A stretch of DNA of 64,000 nucleotides from Chitinophagales bacterium (lineage in GTDB: Bacteria > Bacteroidota > Bacteroidia > Chitinophagales > JADIYW01): the NCBI GenBank assembly GCA_020636535.1, contig JACJXT010000011.1, positions 2,046,001 through 2,110,000 of the forward strand, written 5' to 3'. This document shows, one piece after another, positions 17,409 through 25,942 of the stretch (position 1 is its first letter; each line of letters opens with the position of its first letter). The notes beneath the pieces were generated by a model. It made no database searches and was not told the origin of the DNA. It saw only the letters and a program-made list of their open reading frames with translations. Both the position numbers and the translations under genes were made by a program.

Positions 17409-18047
17409 TTAAGTAGATTTGCATATAATAATATCATTTTCTACACTTATACTATAGTTATCATTATACATTAAAATACTTTCTTTAATTTCATCTAAAC
17501 TAGGATAATCATTTTCGCCAACAAATAACCGAGCATCATCAATCAATATGATATGATTTTTAAATCTACTTTTATATATAGCACTTAATTCTTTAATTAT
17601 TGGACAATTTAAATCTCCTTTTGCTGTATTACCACCAGAATAATGTCCATCCAACCAAAAAATAGCAGGTTCATCTAACTCATTAACAATCTTCTCCATT
17701 TCTTCACCACTATCTCCTTGATACAGCTTTACATGTTTATAATCCTTAAAAAAATTAGTAGCATTTTTATAAAACATATCACTCAACTCAATAGAGTATA
17801 TTTTTTTAAAATTATCTTTTTGAGCATAAATCATATCTCCCAAATATGTTCCTGTCTCAATAAAAACATCAAAATTAAATTCTTGCTTAATTTTATTTAT
17901 AGTTAACTGCTTAACATAATGAGGAACTGGTAATGAATTATTGCTATTATTAATCCATTGGTTATAATTATTTTTATATCGTCTATGTCTTATTTTAAAC
18001 TGAGTTCTTTTAGGTAATTTTGAAACTAAAAAATTTATAATATCCAT
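17409..18047 (-). CDS. Class I SAM-methyltransferase-like protein
   Basis: 212 residues. VFIETGTYLGDMIYAQ (about residues 80-95) matches a SAM-binding glycine loop, IYSIELSDMFYKNA the acidic end of strand 2, and AIFWLDGHYSGGNTAKGD plus HIILIDDARLF the later core strands. This resembles the Methyltransf_24/TylF-like group often found in polysaccharide loci. It is the first gene of the leftward glycan cluster and ends 1 bp before the GT11 start at 17407. The N-terminal 50 residues are basic and may bind the glycan-lipid carrier or membrane; this is inference. Confidence 0.7.
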   Translation of the reverse strand: MDIINFLVSKLPKRTQFKIRHRRYKNNYNQWINNSNNSLPVPHYVKQLTINKIKQEFNFDVFIETGTYLGDMIYAQKDNFKKIYSIELSDMFYKNATNFFKDYKHVKLYQGDSGEEMEKIVNELDEPAIFWLDGHYSGGNTAKGDLNCPIIKELSAIYKSRFKNHIILIDDARLFVGENDYPSLDEIKESILMYNDNYSISVENDIIICKST

Positions 18048-18143
18048 ATGTTATTCTTTTACTATTAAAATAAACTCAAATTTTCCCATCACCAAAAACA
18101 GTTAGTATAAAACTAAATGCTTATCTTACATCAAAAATACAAA

Positions 18144-19970
18144 ATGTTTTTAATTGGACTAAGCAAAACCGATATTACTGTATTTGAGAAAGGTGCTAGC
18201 ATGCTCGGATATGGTCTTTTTAGTCATATTTCTTTAGATGTTGACACACCTTTATATGCTAGAGCTTTTATTTTAGAAGATAAAACTAGTGGCAATAAAT
18301 TGTGTATTGTTAATTGCGAATTGTGTTTTATCACTCCTGCTCTAAAACAAGGTGTTGTAGCGATGTTGCAAAAAAATAATCCTGAAATAAATATTAACGA
18401 TAACAACTTAATTTTATCTGCACAACATACACATTGCAGTCCTGCTGGTTATTCTTACCATGCTATTTATAATGTTTCCGTACCTGGATTTCATAAAAGA
18501 ATTTACAATACTTTGGTAAAAGGCATTACTAAAGCTATTGTAGAAGCCGACCTAAATAAAACTGAAGGTGGTGTACACTACGGAAAATCTACATTTGCTC
18601 CAGATATTCCTGTAAGTTTTAATAGAACGGTTAATTCCTACAATCAAAATCCAGAGGTAACAAAATATAAATTTTCTGAACGACACCTTGCTGTGGATAG
18701 AGAAATGCGATTGATTGAATTTGTTTCTAAAGATGGCAATCCAATGGGTTCTATTAATTGGTTTGCAGTACACACTACCAATTTGCCTAATAATTTTACT
18801 AAGATTTCTTCTGACAACAAAGGATATGCTGCTAAATATTTAGAGCGAGAAAAAAGAAAAAGCTATAGCAATTATATAGCAGCTTTTGCTCAAGGTGCTT
18901 GTGGTGATGTTTCTGCTAGAGTGAAATATAATCCAAGACACAATTTTCAAAGAGGAAATTTTGAAGGTTTTTATCCTGATGATATAAAGAGCAGTAAGTT
19001 TAATGGTGGTTTACAATTTGAAAAAGCAGATGAAATTACAGAAAACTTAAATAACACTTTAATTAATGAACATATTGATATTGTTACAAATTATTTTGAT
19101 TTTTCTAATTTAGATATTGATAAAAAATATACCAATGGAGAAGAAGGTTGTTGTACTTCTCCAAGTGTAATGGGTTTGTCATTTTTAGAAGGTTCTAAAA
19201 TGGATGGTCCTGGTATGCCTCCAATTATTGCTGCCTTTGCAAAAATTATGGCTCAACGAGTAAAGCATAGAGATTTATTATCGACTAAAAAATTGAGCGA
19301 AGCCGAAGCAGATAAAATCAATAGAAAATATAAAGCACAAGGCAATAAAAATATTATTATTGAATCTGGCGATAAGCGACTTTTAGGTTTTACTGACCTA
19401 AGAAAATTGCCATTGCCTAAATTTTCTGATCCTACAATTAGAAATTTGAAAGACTTTGCTGAAAAAGGAATTTTTGACGATTATCCTTGGGCACCACAAA
19501 TTTTACCGATACAAGTTGCTAGAATTGGCACTATTGCTATAGTAAGTCTTCCGTTTGAAATTACTACAGTTGCTAGTTGGCGATTAAGAAAAACTATAGA
19601 AGATTTATTATCTCCTCATGGAATTGAAACTGTAATTCTTTGTCCGTATGCCAATGCTTATAATGGATACATTACTACACCAGAAGAATACGATGTACAA
19701 GATTACGAAGGTGGACATTGTGTTTTTGGAAGATGGAGTTTAAATGCCTTACAACAAGTTTGTGTAGCAACTTGCGAAGAGTTATTAAAACCAAAAGCCG
19801 ACAGAACACAACAGTCGGTGCATTTACCTAAATTTACTAATGAGTACTTAGAACAATTTGAATATCATAAGAGTGCTTATTACAAGCGAATTGAGAAAAA
19901 ACTAGAACGAAAAGAAGGTAGATTAGACAAAAGACACAATAAATATACAGACAGACAAGATAATATGTAA
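18144..19970 (+). CDS. Neutral/alkaline non-lysosomal ceramidase-like hydrolase
   Basis: Start taken at the ATG at 18144 (MFLIGLSKTDITVFEKG), where similarity to the ceramidase fold begins; an ATG at 18117 is also in frame. About 608 residues. LSAQHTHCSPAGYSYHA carries zinc-ligand histidines. FAQGACGDVSARV matches the GDVS segment containing the catalytic serine. WFAVHTTNLPN and LPFEITTVASWRLR are further family blocks, and CPYANAYNGYITTPEEY is the conserved C-terminal piece. The family hydrolyses the amide of ceramide. Unlike secreted ceramidases it has no signal peptide or lipobox. It ends in a very basic tail. It is divergent from the glycan cluster. Confidence 0.82.
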   Translation: MFLIGLSKTDITVFEKGASMLGYGLFSHISLDVDTPLYARAFILEDKTSGNKLCIVNCELCFITPALKQGVVAMLQKNNPEININDNNLILSAQHTHCSPAGYSYHAIYNVSVPGFHKRIYNTLVKGITKAIVEADLNKTEGGVHYGKSTFAPDIPVSFNRTVNSYNQNPEVTKYKFSERHLAVDREMRLIEFVSKDGNPMGSINWFAVHTTNLPNNFTKISSDNKGYAAKYLEREKRKSYSNYIAAFAQGACGDVSARVKYNPRHNFQRGNFEGFYPDDIKSSKFNGGLQFEKADEITENLNNTLINEHIDIVTNYFDFSNLDIDKKYTNGEEGCCTSPSVMGLSFLEGSKMDGPGMPPIIAAFAKIMAQRVKHRDLLSTKKLSEAEADKINRKYKAQGNKNIIIESGDKRLLGFTDLRKLPLPKFSDPTIRNLKDFAEKGIFDDYPWAPQILPIQVARIGTIAIVSLPFEITTVASWRLRKTIEDLLSPHGIETVILCPYANAYNGYITTPEEYDVQDYEGGHCVFGRWSLNALQQVCVATCEELLKPKADRTQQSVHLPKFTNEYLEQFEYHKSAYYKRIEKKLERKEGRLDKRHNKYTDRQDNM

Positions 19971-19990
19971 TTGATTAATGTGATAATTGA

Positions 19991-20479
19991 TTAATTGCTT
20001 AATTGCACAATTTCAATTCTCCAGTTTTTATTAAAATTAAACCGATGATGTGCAGACAATAAACCAATAGCTGTAACTAATGGATATACACTAATTAAAC
20101 CTGTATATCCTAATGTTTTAGCTCTAAAACCTACATCACTTCCATTCTTACCTGTTGCTAAATCAACAATTCCACCAGTAAGTATTAAGCCACCGCAAGT
20201 ACTTGCTATAATTGTTCCTATTTTTCTTGCTTTGATATGTGAGCAAGTTATTTTGTTGATATTATATATTGAAAAAATAGTACTGCCAATACTTATAGTG
20301 CTATCATTAATTATTTGATATCTTCCTTTAACTGTAGTATCATTAGTTTGAACAGTTATTTTAAAATTTTCTTTTATAAGCACTTGCTTATTTTTTAAGC
20401 TATTTGTTACTTTCAAAACATTTTGACTAAAAGAATTAACAGTTAATAATAAAAGAAACAATATAGATATTAGTTTCAT
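19991..20479 (-). CDS. Secreted or envelope protein of unknown function
   Basis: 162 residues with an N-terminal signal peptide (MKLISILFLLLLTVNSFSQ). The rest alternates a short beta-rich region (VLIKENFKITVQTNDTTVKGR) with two hydrophobic glycine-rich stretches (TIIASTCGGLILTGGIVDL and TGLISVYPLVTAIGLL) that may be membrane segments. I do not recognise a family. The 104 bp upstream of its start is nearly identical to the 106 bp upstream of the lipoprotein gene at 21035-21439, so the two share a duplicated promoter region and perhaps their regulation. Confidence 0.6.
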   Translation of the reverse strand: MKLISILFLLLLTVNSFSQNVLKVTNSLKNKQVLIKENFKITVQTNDTTVKGRYQIINDSTISIGSTIFSIYNINKITCSHIKARKIGTIIASTCGGLILTGGIVDLATGKNGSDVGFRAKTLGYTGLISVYPLVTAIGLLSAHHRFNFNKNWRIEIVQLSN

Positions 20480-20578
20480 ATTTTACTTATTTTTAAAATC
20501 TAAAAATAGCTAGTAAATACATAACTGGCATATTAAAAAAATAATTTAACACAATTATTCTTAAAATACCAATATATA
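20475..20578 (-). repeat. Duplicated promoter/leader region, copy A
   Basis: Immediately upstream of the gene at 19991-20479. It matches 21435-21540 over about 105 bp with few differences, sharing for example AAAATCTAAAAATAGCTAG and TTAACACAATTATTC. The repeat includes the start-codon area of the gene on the minus strand and then its promoter region. The copies are 960 bp apart in the same orientation, so they flank the gene at 20619-21038 and could recombine to delete it. Confidence 0.8.
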
Positions 20579-20618
20579 GGTAGTAAGTTAATTCATCTAT
20601 TTATCCATTAATAATCAT

Positions 20619-21038
20619 TTAAGGAATAGAATCTGCTATTGCGTAATCTGCTTCGGTAAAGGTATAAGTATATCTAATTCCATTGCATTTTAATAGTTTA
20701 GAATTATAACTATTTTCACAATACGGAGAATGGATTATAGTATTGCAATTTTCATTTTTATAATATACTTTTTGTTTTGTATCATATAAAATAATTACAG
20801 AATCAATAAAATTGAATTTTTCTGTACTACCATATTGATACGATGTACTTATAATATTACCCATACTAATCTCTAGAGAATCTATTTTATGAATAGTATC
20901 ATAACTTATATACATTTTCACTTTTATATCTGAGGATGTATTATTAATATATTTTGTTTCTACAATATTATCACATATCTTATTACAAGATAATAATATA
21001 ATACAAATAATAAAACATATAACTAATTTGATTTTCAA
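20619..21038 (-). CDS. Small putative lipoprotein, paralogue of next gene
   Basis: 139 residues starting at a TTG that overlaps the upstream TGA as TTGA (21035-21038), suggesting translational coupling. The N-terminus MKIKLVICFIICIILLSC ends in a lipobox-like ILLSC. Cysteines recur later (NCN, PYCEN, LKCNG). The C-terminus YTYTFTEADYAIADSI matches YTYILNENDYLAADSI of the next gene, so they are paralogues. No family recognised; probably an outer-membrane-anchored small lipoprotein. Confidence 0.6.
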   Translation of the reverse strand: MKIKLVICFIICIILLSCNKICDNIVETKYINNTSSDIKVKMYISYDTIHKIDSLEISMGNIISTSYQYGSTEKFNFIDSVIILYDTKQKVYYKNENCNTIIHSPYCENSYNSKLLKCNGIRYTYTFTEADYAIADSIP

Positions 21039-21439
21039 GAAATACTATCTGCTGCTAAATAATCATTTTCATTCAATATGTAAGTATAATAAGTAGTACA
21101 CTCTGTGAGCCATGGTGCATAGTTAGATTCACATGCTATATTTCTTGCAATTCTACAAGGATCTATAGCTGTGTAATAAGTTTTTTGTTTTACATTATCA
21201 TAATTGATGTTTATTGAATCTGTATCATATAATATAGATATATTTATATAATCAAAATTATTTGCAACAATCGTAGTTGTATCATTATAATCTGATCTAT
21301 AATATATCATAGTAACATTGTGACTTGTACGATTTTCTATTCCATACATAATTTCATCAACTTTATGGCATTTACCTCCGGTACAAGAGGTGATTATAAG
21401 AAGAGTAATAACAACAAATAAATAGCTTGTACATTTCAT
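21035..21439 (-). CDS. Small putative lipoprotein, paralogue of previous gene
   Basis: 134 residues with signal MKCTSYLFVVITLLIITSC and lipobox ITSC. It has cysteines in similar positions to its neighbour (DPCRIARNIACESNY, LTECTTYYTY) and the same C-terminal YTYILNENDYLAADSI block. First of a two-gene coupled unit, with promoter region 21440-21540 duplicated at 20480-20578. Function unknown. Possibly a lineage-specific surface protein or an effector-immunity type pair, but nothing in the sequence supports either specifically. Confidence 0.6.
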   Translation of the reverse strand: MKCTSYLFVVITLLIITSCTGGKCHKVDEIMYGIENRTSHNVTMIYYRSDYNDTTTIVANNFDYINISILYDTDSININYDNVKQKTYYTAIDPCRIARNIACESNYAPWLTECTTYYTYILNENDYLAADSIS

Positions 21440-21540
21440 AATTTAACTATTTTCTAAAATCTAAAAATAGCTAGTAAATACATACCTAGCATATGAAAAA
21501 CAATAATTTAACACAATTATTCTTAAAATACCAATATATA
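21435..21540 (-). repeat. Duplicated promoter/leader region, copy B
   Basis: Second copy of the 104-106 bp segment described at 20475-20578, here upstream of the lipoprotein gene 21035-21439. The match runs from the start codon outwards to the shared end CCAATATATA and then stops. This is what a tandem duplication of a promoter plus gene start would leave behind after the downstream coding parts diverged or were replaced. Confidence 0.8.
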
Positions 21541-21556
21541 ATTAGTCATTAGAAAA

Positions 21557-22282
21557 TCATCTATTGATTTCGTAGAGTGCCATGGCTGTTGCTACAGACA
21601 CATTATATGATTCTACTTCGTTATAAATAGGTAGCTTACATAGTACATCTAGTTGTTTTTCTATATCTTTTGATATGCCTTCGCCTTCTGCTCCTACTAC
21701 TAATGCCAGTGGCTTTTCTATAGTTGCCTCTTTTAGTAGTGTATTGGTATGCGAAGATAATCCTACTAATTGTATGCCATTGTGTTTAATGTCTTTTACT
21801 GTTGCCAACATATTTTCGGTTTTACAAACTGGTATATGCAATAATGCACCACTCGAAACTTTTATAGCATCTTCGCTAATGCTTACACTATTTCGTTTTG
21901 GAATTACAATTGCATCTACTTTTAAACCATAGGCAGTTCTGGCAATAGCTCCAAAGTTTCTTACATCGGTAATGCCATCTAAAATTAAAAGCAATGGTAA
22001 GTTGCCTTTTTCTAGTACACTATCTATAATATCTTGAATGTTGTAGTACGGAACTATTTCAATATACGCAACAATTCCTTGATGATTGCCTTTGCTTAGC
22101 TTGTTGATTTTTATTTCTGGAACAAATTGTACTACTACGCCTTGTTCTTTTGCTAGTTGCGTGATGCGTTTTATAATATCGCCATTACTTGACTTGCTGA
22201 TAAATATTTTTTCGAAAGCTAATTCGTTTTGTTCTAGTGCTTCTTTAACTGCATTTCTGCCAATTATTAGTTGTTGTTTCAT
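21557..22282 (-). CDS. rlmB: 23S rRNA 2'-O-methyltransferase RlmB (TrmH/SpoU family)
   Basis: 241 residues. The N-terminal substrate-binding domain (IIGRNAVKEALEQN) is followed by the knotted SPOUT domain: LILDGITDVRNFGAIARTA (motif 1), LVVGAEGEGISKDIEK (motif 2) and LPIYNEVESYNVSVATAMAL (motif 3, SAM-binding knot). This is the RlmB layout; it methylates G2251-equivalent ribose in the peptidyl-transferase centre. A TATATTTG -7 box lies at 22295-22302, giving a very short leader. It appears to be a stand-alone housekeeping gene. Confidence 0.93.
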   Translation of the reverse strand: MKQQLIIGRNAVKEALEQNELAFEKIFISKSSNGDIIKRITQLAKEQGVVVQFVPEIKINKLSKGNHQGIVAYIEIVPYYNIQDIIDSVLEKGNLPLLLILDGITDVRNFGAIARTAYGLKVDAIVIPKRNSVSISEDAIKVSSGALLHIPVCKTENMLATVKDIKHNGIQLVGLSSHTNTLLKEATIEKPLALVVGAEGEGISKDIEKQLDVLCKLPIYNEVESYNVSVATAMALYEINR

Positions 22283-22349
22283 GGTGTAAAATTACAAATA
22301 TAGTAATGATATTGCTTTAGTTTTTTGTAAACACATTTTTGTAGCAGTT

Positions 22350-22440
22350 ACCAAGCATTAGGGATAGTAGTGAAAAGCCCACAGCGATTTGAAAAAGAGC
22401 GAGGACTTGTAACGGATAGCCCGACCGTAGGAATGCCATA
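22350..22440. other. Intergenic GC-richer element between rlmB and mscL
   Basis: About 90 bp clearly less AT-rich than its surroundings. It contains GGGATAGTAGTGAAAAGCCC, then GCGAGGACTTGTAACGG and ATAGCCCGACCGTAGG. Short repeats of GGATAG and AGCCC suggest internal pairing. From memory, similar segments recur between genes in many Bacteroidota genomes, but I cannot verify that here. It has no ORF and is not a tRNA or rRNA. It could be a small structured RNA or dispersed repeat. Confidence 0.4.
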
Positions 22441-22474
22441 AAAAAGAAAGAGCAGCTCGTGATTGAACTGCTCA
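22441..22474 (-). terminator. Rho-independent terminator of mscL
   Basis: On the minus strand GAGCAGTTC and GAGCTGCTC form a 9-bp stem with one U-G pair around a 6-nt loop, followed by a T-rich run (complement of 22441-22450). It begins 26 bp past the mscL stop, as expected for its terminator. Confidence 0.75.
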
Positions 22475-22499
22475 TAAAAATAAAGAATTGATAAATATA

Positions 22500-22919
22500 T
22501 TATTTTTTAAGTAAATCTCTTATTTCGGTTAATAGTGTTTCTTCTGCACTTGGTGGTGTTGGTGCAGCTTCTTCTACTTTTTTCGTTTTGTTGACTGCTT
22601 TTACTATCATAAACATTACAAATGCAACTATAATAAAACTAATTAAAGCACTAATAAATGCTCCATAAGTAATGGCTACTTCTGGAACTTCTGGTGTAGT
22701 TACTGTACCTGCGGCGTCTGTTACGGCAGCTACTGCATCTCTTAAAACAATTTTTCCTTCTAAGTTTCCGCCCCACAATAAACTTATTGGTGGCATTACT
22801 ATTCCGTCTATAAAAGAACTTACTACTTTGCCAAAAGCACCACCCATTACAAAAGCAACTGCCATGTCAACCAAGTTGCCTTTCATTGCAAACTCCTTAA
22901 ATTCTTTCATCATGCTCAT
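22500..22919 (-). CDS. mscL: Large-conductance mechanosensitive channel MscL
   Basis: 139 residues. The N-terminal amphipathic helix and TM1 (FKEFAMKGNLVDMAVAFVMG, then GAFGKVVSSFIDGIVMPP) hold the conserved gate region, TM2 is ISALISFIIVAFVMFMIVK, and the C-terminal helix EETLLTEIRDLLKK follows a Pro-rich linker. The length is standard. It forms a homopentameric pore that opens on strong hypo-osmotic shock. It is intact, unlike the mscS-type gene at 30.9 kb. A TAAATTTG -7 box lies at 22937-22944, and ATGs at 22919, 22913 and 22910 are all possible starts. Confidence 0.96.
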   Translation of the reverse strand: MSMMKEFKEFAMKGNLVDMAVAFVMGGAFGKVVSSFIDGIVMPPISLLWGGNLEGKIVLRDAVAAVTDAAGTVTTPEVPEVAITYGAFISALISFIIVAFVMFMIVKAVNKTKKVEEAAPTPPSAEETLLTEIRDLLKK

Positions 22920-23078
22920 AGTGAAAAAAGTTTTAACAAATTTACTGATTTATAGAGTTTGGTTTTATTACACTATACTATTAGTTATTAACAGGAAAAA
23001 TAATTTGTTTAAAATTGTTATTAAGTATAGAGTGATGGTGTTTTATATTTATTACAATATAATAATAAATTATTATCA

Positions 23079-24311
23079 CTACTCGTATCTTAATGCTTCT
23101 ATTGGGTCTTGCTTGGCTGCTTTTATTGCTGGATATAGTCCTGAAATTAATCCTACGACTAAACAAAATATTACTGCAATAGTAATCCAGTTCCATGGAA
23201 TGATAAAACTTCCGCCAATAGAAATAGAGACTAAGTTGCCAAATAAAATACCTAATACTATTCCTAATGCACCACCAATTTGACAAATAACCATCGCTTC
23301 TATTAAGAATTGTTGTATGATATTAGTTCTTGTTGCACCAATGGCTTTAAGTGTACCAATTTCTTTGGTTCTTTCGGTTACGCTTACTAGCATAATATTC
23401 ATTAAACCAATAGCTGCTCCAAATAGTGTAATAATACCAATTATAAATCCTGCCATAGTTGCAAAACCCATTTTTTCTACGAACATTCCAGAAATACTAT
23501 CGCTTTTAAGTATATCAAAATTATTTTGGTCTTTTGGATGTAAGTGTCTTACATTACGCATTAGAACAGTTGCTTTATCTATTACTTCAGACAAACTATC
23601 ATTTGGATTGCCTTGAATACTAATAACATAAGATGCTGTAGCATAACTATAATATTGCTTTGCCTTTTTTATAGGAATGATAGCAATATCGTCTGTGGTA
23701 ATTAAGCTAGACCCTTTTTCATTTAAAACACCTACTACTTTAAATTTTAAATCGTCGAGTTTTACAAAGGTATTGTCTAGTGTATATTTATTGCCAAATA
23801 TTTTTTGTGCTACCGTATATCCAAGTATAATGGTATTGTCTCCTCTATCTAATTCTGAAGTAGTAAAATTTCTTCCTTTATACAACGAATAACCTTCATT
23901 ATTGATATAGTTTTCATCTGTGCCAAGTACTGTAATGTTTGGATTTGTTTTTTTGTCTTTGTACTTTATAGTAGATGCTCCATTGGCTAAATACTGAACT
24001 GATGTAGCATACTCTTGATTGAATTTATTTTTAAAGTCTACTGCTTCGTTATAAGCAATAGGTTTAAATACTTTTGCAGCTTCTCTTTCTCCATCTAAAT
24101 TAAAAGACAAACTGGTGTTTCTAATTTTAAAAGAGTTGGCTCCCATAGCACTAAAACTATTTGATAGATACATCTTTAAACCATCTACCGATGTAAGAAT
24201 ACAAACCAAAGCCATAATACCAATACCTATTATACAGCAAGTAATTACAGTTCTTACAATGTTGGTTTTTATTGCTTGTGTAGCTATTTTTATTGTATCT
24301 AGAAATTGCAC
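23079..24311 (-). CDS. MacB/FtsX-type ABC transporter permease
   Basis: 410 residues from a GTG start. One N-terminal membrane helix (VRTVITCCIIGIGIMAL), a periplasmic MacB_PCD-like domain of about 220 residues (GANSFKIRNTSLSF, VLGYTVAQKIFGN, FKVVGVL), then three helices of the FtsX domain including VTERTKEIGTLKAIGATR, the coupling segment that contacts the ATPase. The C-terminus ALRYE is typical. Such permeases export peptides or lipoproteins or act in signalling. The cognate ATPase is not adjacent, so it must be encoded elsewhere. Confidence 0.9.
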   Translation of the reverse strand: MQFLDTIKIATQAIKTNIVRTVITCCIIGIGIMALVCILTSVDGLKMYLSNSFSAMGANSFKIRNTSLSFNLDGEREAAKVFKPIAYNEAVDFKNKFNQEYATSVQYLANGASTIKYKDKKTNPNITVLGTDENYINNEGYSLYKGRNFTTSELDRGDNTIILGYTVAQKIFGNKYTLDNTFVKLDDLKFKVVGVLNEKGSSLITTDDIAIIPIKKAKQYYSYATASYVISIQGNPNDSLSEVIDKATVLMRNVRHLHPKDQNNFDILKSDSISGMFVEKMGFATMAGFIIGIITLFGAAIGLMNIMLVSVTERTKEIGTLKAIGATRTNIIQQFLIEAMVICQIGGALGIVLGILFGNLVSISIGGSFIIPWNWITIAVIFCLVVGLISGLYPAIKAAKQDPIEALRYE

Positions 24312-24399
24312 GGTGCGAAGTTAAGTAAATTAACCGAATAGATAATATTGTGAAATGTTTTGTTATAGTATAACACTAATACTTTAAAAGCAATACTTA

Positions 24400-25461
24400 T
24401 TACATCTGTACATGATTTTTTACTTCAAATGCTTTTGGTATTTCGTCTGTGCTTTCGCCTAGGTTTTCTCTTAAGTCTATTTCTATTCCTCTTGCAATTG
24501 CAGAAATTGGTACATCGTTTGCTGAACCTTCAAACGGATTCTCTCCTACTCTACCAATTCTGTTCATCGTATGAAATATCCACATAATTATCATAGAAAA
24601 TGGAATTGATACCCAAGCAAACCAACATTCTACGCCTGGAAATTTTTCTGCTAATTTTAATCCTAGTTCTTGAAACTGACTAGCCAAAGCAATTGGAATG
24701 GCAAAAATAAATATCCAAGTAAAATGATGTAAGATAGAAGCAAACTGTCTTGGATATGGAAAGTTTTTTATTCGCTCTGATTTTCCTTGGTGTGTAAATA
24801 ACTCTTCTAGTACATTTTCTAATTCTAAGAAAGAAAATTCCCAAATTAGTTTTTGTTCTTTTAATGCTTTTAAATGATGTGATTGCAAATACAAGATTGC
24901 TGTTTGTTTATTAGATTTATTTTTTATATAATTTAAATCTGATTCTGACAAATAAGGTTGCACTGCTTCTTCAAATGGAATATGAAATTCTGGAACATAT
25001 ATCATATTAGACCATTCTTTATTTGTTTTTTCTTGCATTACATATTCCCAAGGTTTTGCTTGTCGCATAGCATACCTAAGAGCAGTAAGCCAAGCAATAT
25101 GTCTATAAGTAATTGTTTTTACTATCGATTTTAATTCAGCTTCACTTATTGGTTGTTGTGCATTATGGTCATTATTAATAAAGTCTTGCACCATCATTCC
25201 AAAAGTTCTAGATGAATTAACAATAGCTCCCCAAATTTGTCTAGCTTCCCAAATTCTTCCGTATGCAGAATTGCTCTGAAAACCTATTACAAATGCAACA
25301 GCTGTACCAACTAATGCCACTGGTGTAAATGGAATTTGTAGTGTTCTCATGCTTAGTTCAAACAACAACACTTCTATAATAGCTATAGCAAAAAACTGAT
25401 AGAGTTCAAACCGTGTCCAAACCAACATATCTTTTGCTCCAAAAATCTTTTTAGTGTACAT
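24400..25461 (-). CDS. Bestrophin family (UPF0187) channel protein
   Basis: 353 residues. MLVWTRFELYQFF and IPFTPVALVGTAVAFVIGF form the first membrane regions, and the NSAYGRIWEARQIWG block is the family signature around residues 65-80. Further helices near 240-285 (FTWIFIFAIPIALA and WVSIPFSMIIMWIF) precede NPFEGSANDVPISAIARGIEID, also diagnostic. Bacterial bestrophins (for example Klebsiella KpBest) form pentameric cation channels. It lies between an ABC permease and phnA on the same strand, with only 28 bp to phnA. Confidence 0.92.
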   Translation of the reverse strand: MYTKKIFGAKDMLVWTRFELYQFFAIAIIEVLLFELSMRTLQIPFTPVALVGTAVAFVIGFQSNSAYGRIWEARQIWGAIVNSSRTFGMMVQDFINNDHNAQQPISEAELKSIVKTITYRHIAWLTALRYAMRQAKPWEYVMQEKTNKEWSNMIYVPEFHIPFEEAVQPYLSESDLNYIKNKSNKQTAILYLQSHHLKALKEQKLIWEFSFLELENVLEELFTHQGKSERIKNFPYPRQFASILHHFTWIFIFAIPIALASQFQELGLKLAEKFPGVECWFAWVSIPFSMIIMWIFHTMNRIGRVGENPFEGSANDVPISAIARGIEIDLRENLGESTDEIPKAFEVKNHVQM

Positions 25462-25490
25462 ATTTTAAATATAAAAATAATTATAGAAAG

Positions 25491-25835
25491 TTATGCTTTT
25501 CTTACAAATTCAGATTTCAACGACATGAACCCAAATCCATCTATCTTACAATCAATATTATGGTCGCTATCTACTAGCTTAATATTTTTAACCTTAGTTC
25601 CTGCTTTAACTGGTTTTGGTGCACCTTTTACAGGCAAATCTTTTAGTACAATAACGCTATCACCATCTTGTAGCTCGTTTCCATTTGCATCTAATACTAT
25701 AAATGCATCGTTGATTTCATCAGTTGTAGTCAACTCTGGATTCCATTCGTAGAAACAATCAGGACAGATTAATAACTCACCACTTGGATAAACGAAACTA
25801 CCATTACACTTTGGACAATTCGGAAATTCAGACAT
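25491..25835 (-). CDS. yjdM: PhnA/YjdM-type zinc-ribbon protein
   Basis: 114 residues. N-terminal zinc ribbon FPNCPKCNGSFVYPSG...LLICPDCFYEW (two CPxC knuckles), then the PhnA domain: ANGNELQDGDSVIVLKDLPV, AGTKVKNIKLVDSDHNIDC and KIDGFGFMSLKSEFVRKA. It closely matches E. coli PhnA (YjdM) in order and length. Despite its old name it is not the phosphonoacetate hydrolase, and its cellular role is not clear. Probably co-transcribed with the bestrophin gene 29 bp downstream. Confidence 0.93.
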   Translation of the reverse strand: MSEFPNCPKCNGSFVYPSGELLICPDCFYEWNPELTTTDEINDAFIVLDANGNELQDGDSVIVLKDLPVKGAPKPVKAGTKVKNIKLVDSDHNIDCKIDGFGFMSLKSEFVRKA

Positions 25836-25942
25836 ATTTTTCTATTATTTTGACGAAAATACCAAAAAATAGTGGCAATATTTATTTAGAATATCCTAGT
25901 TTTACGATTTTAATTCAACTTAATTGATATTTGTATTTATAA

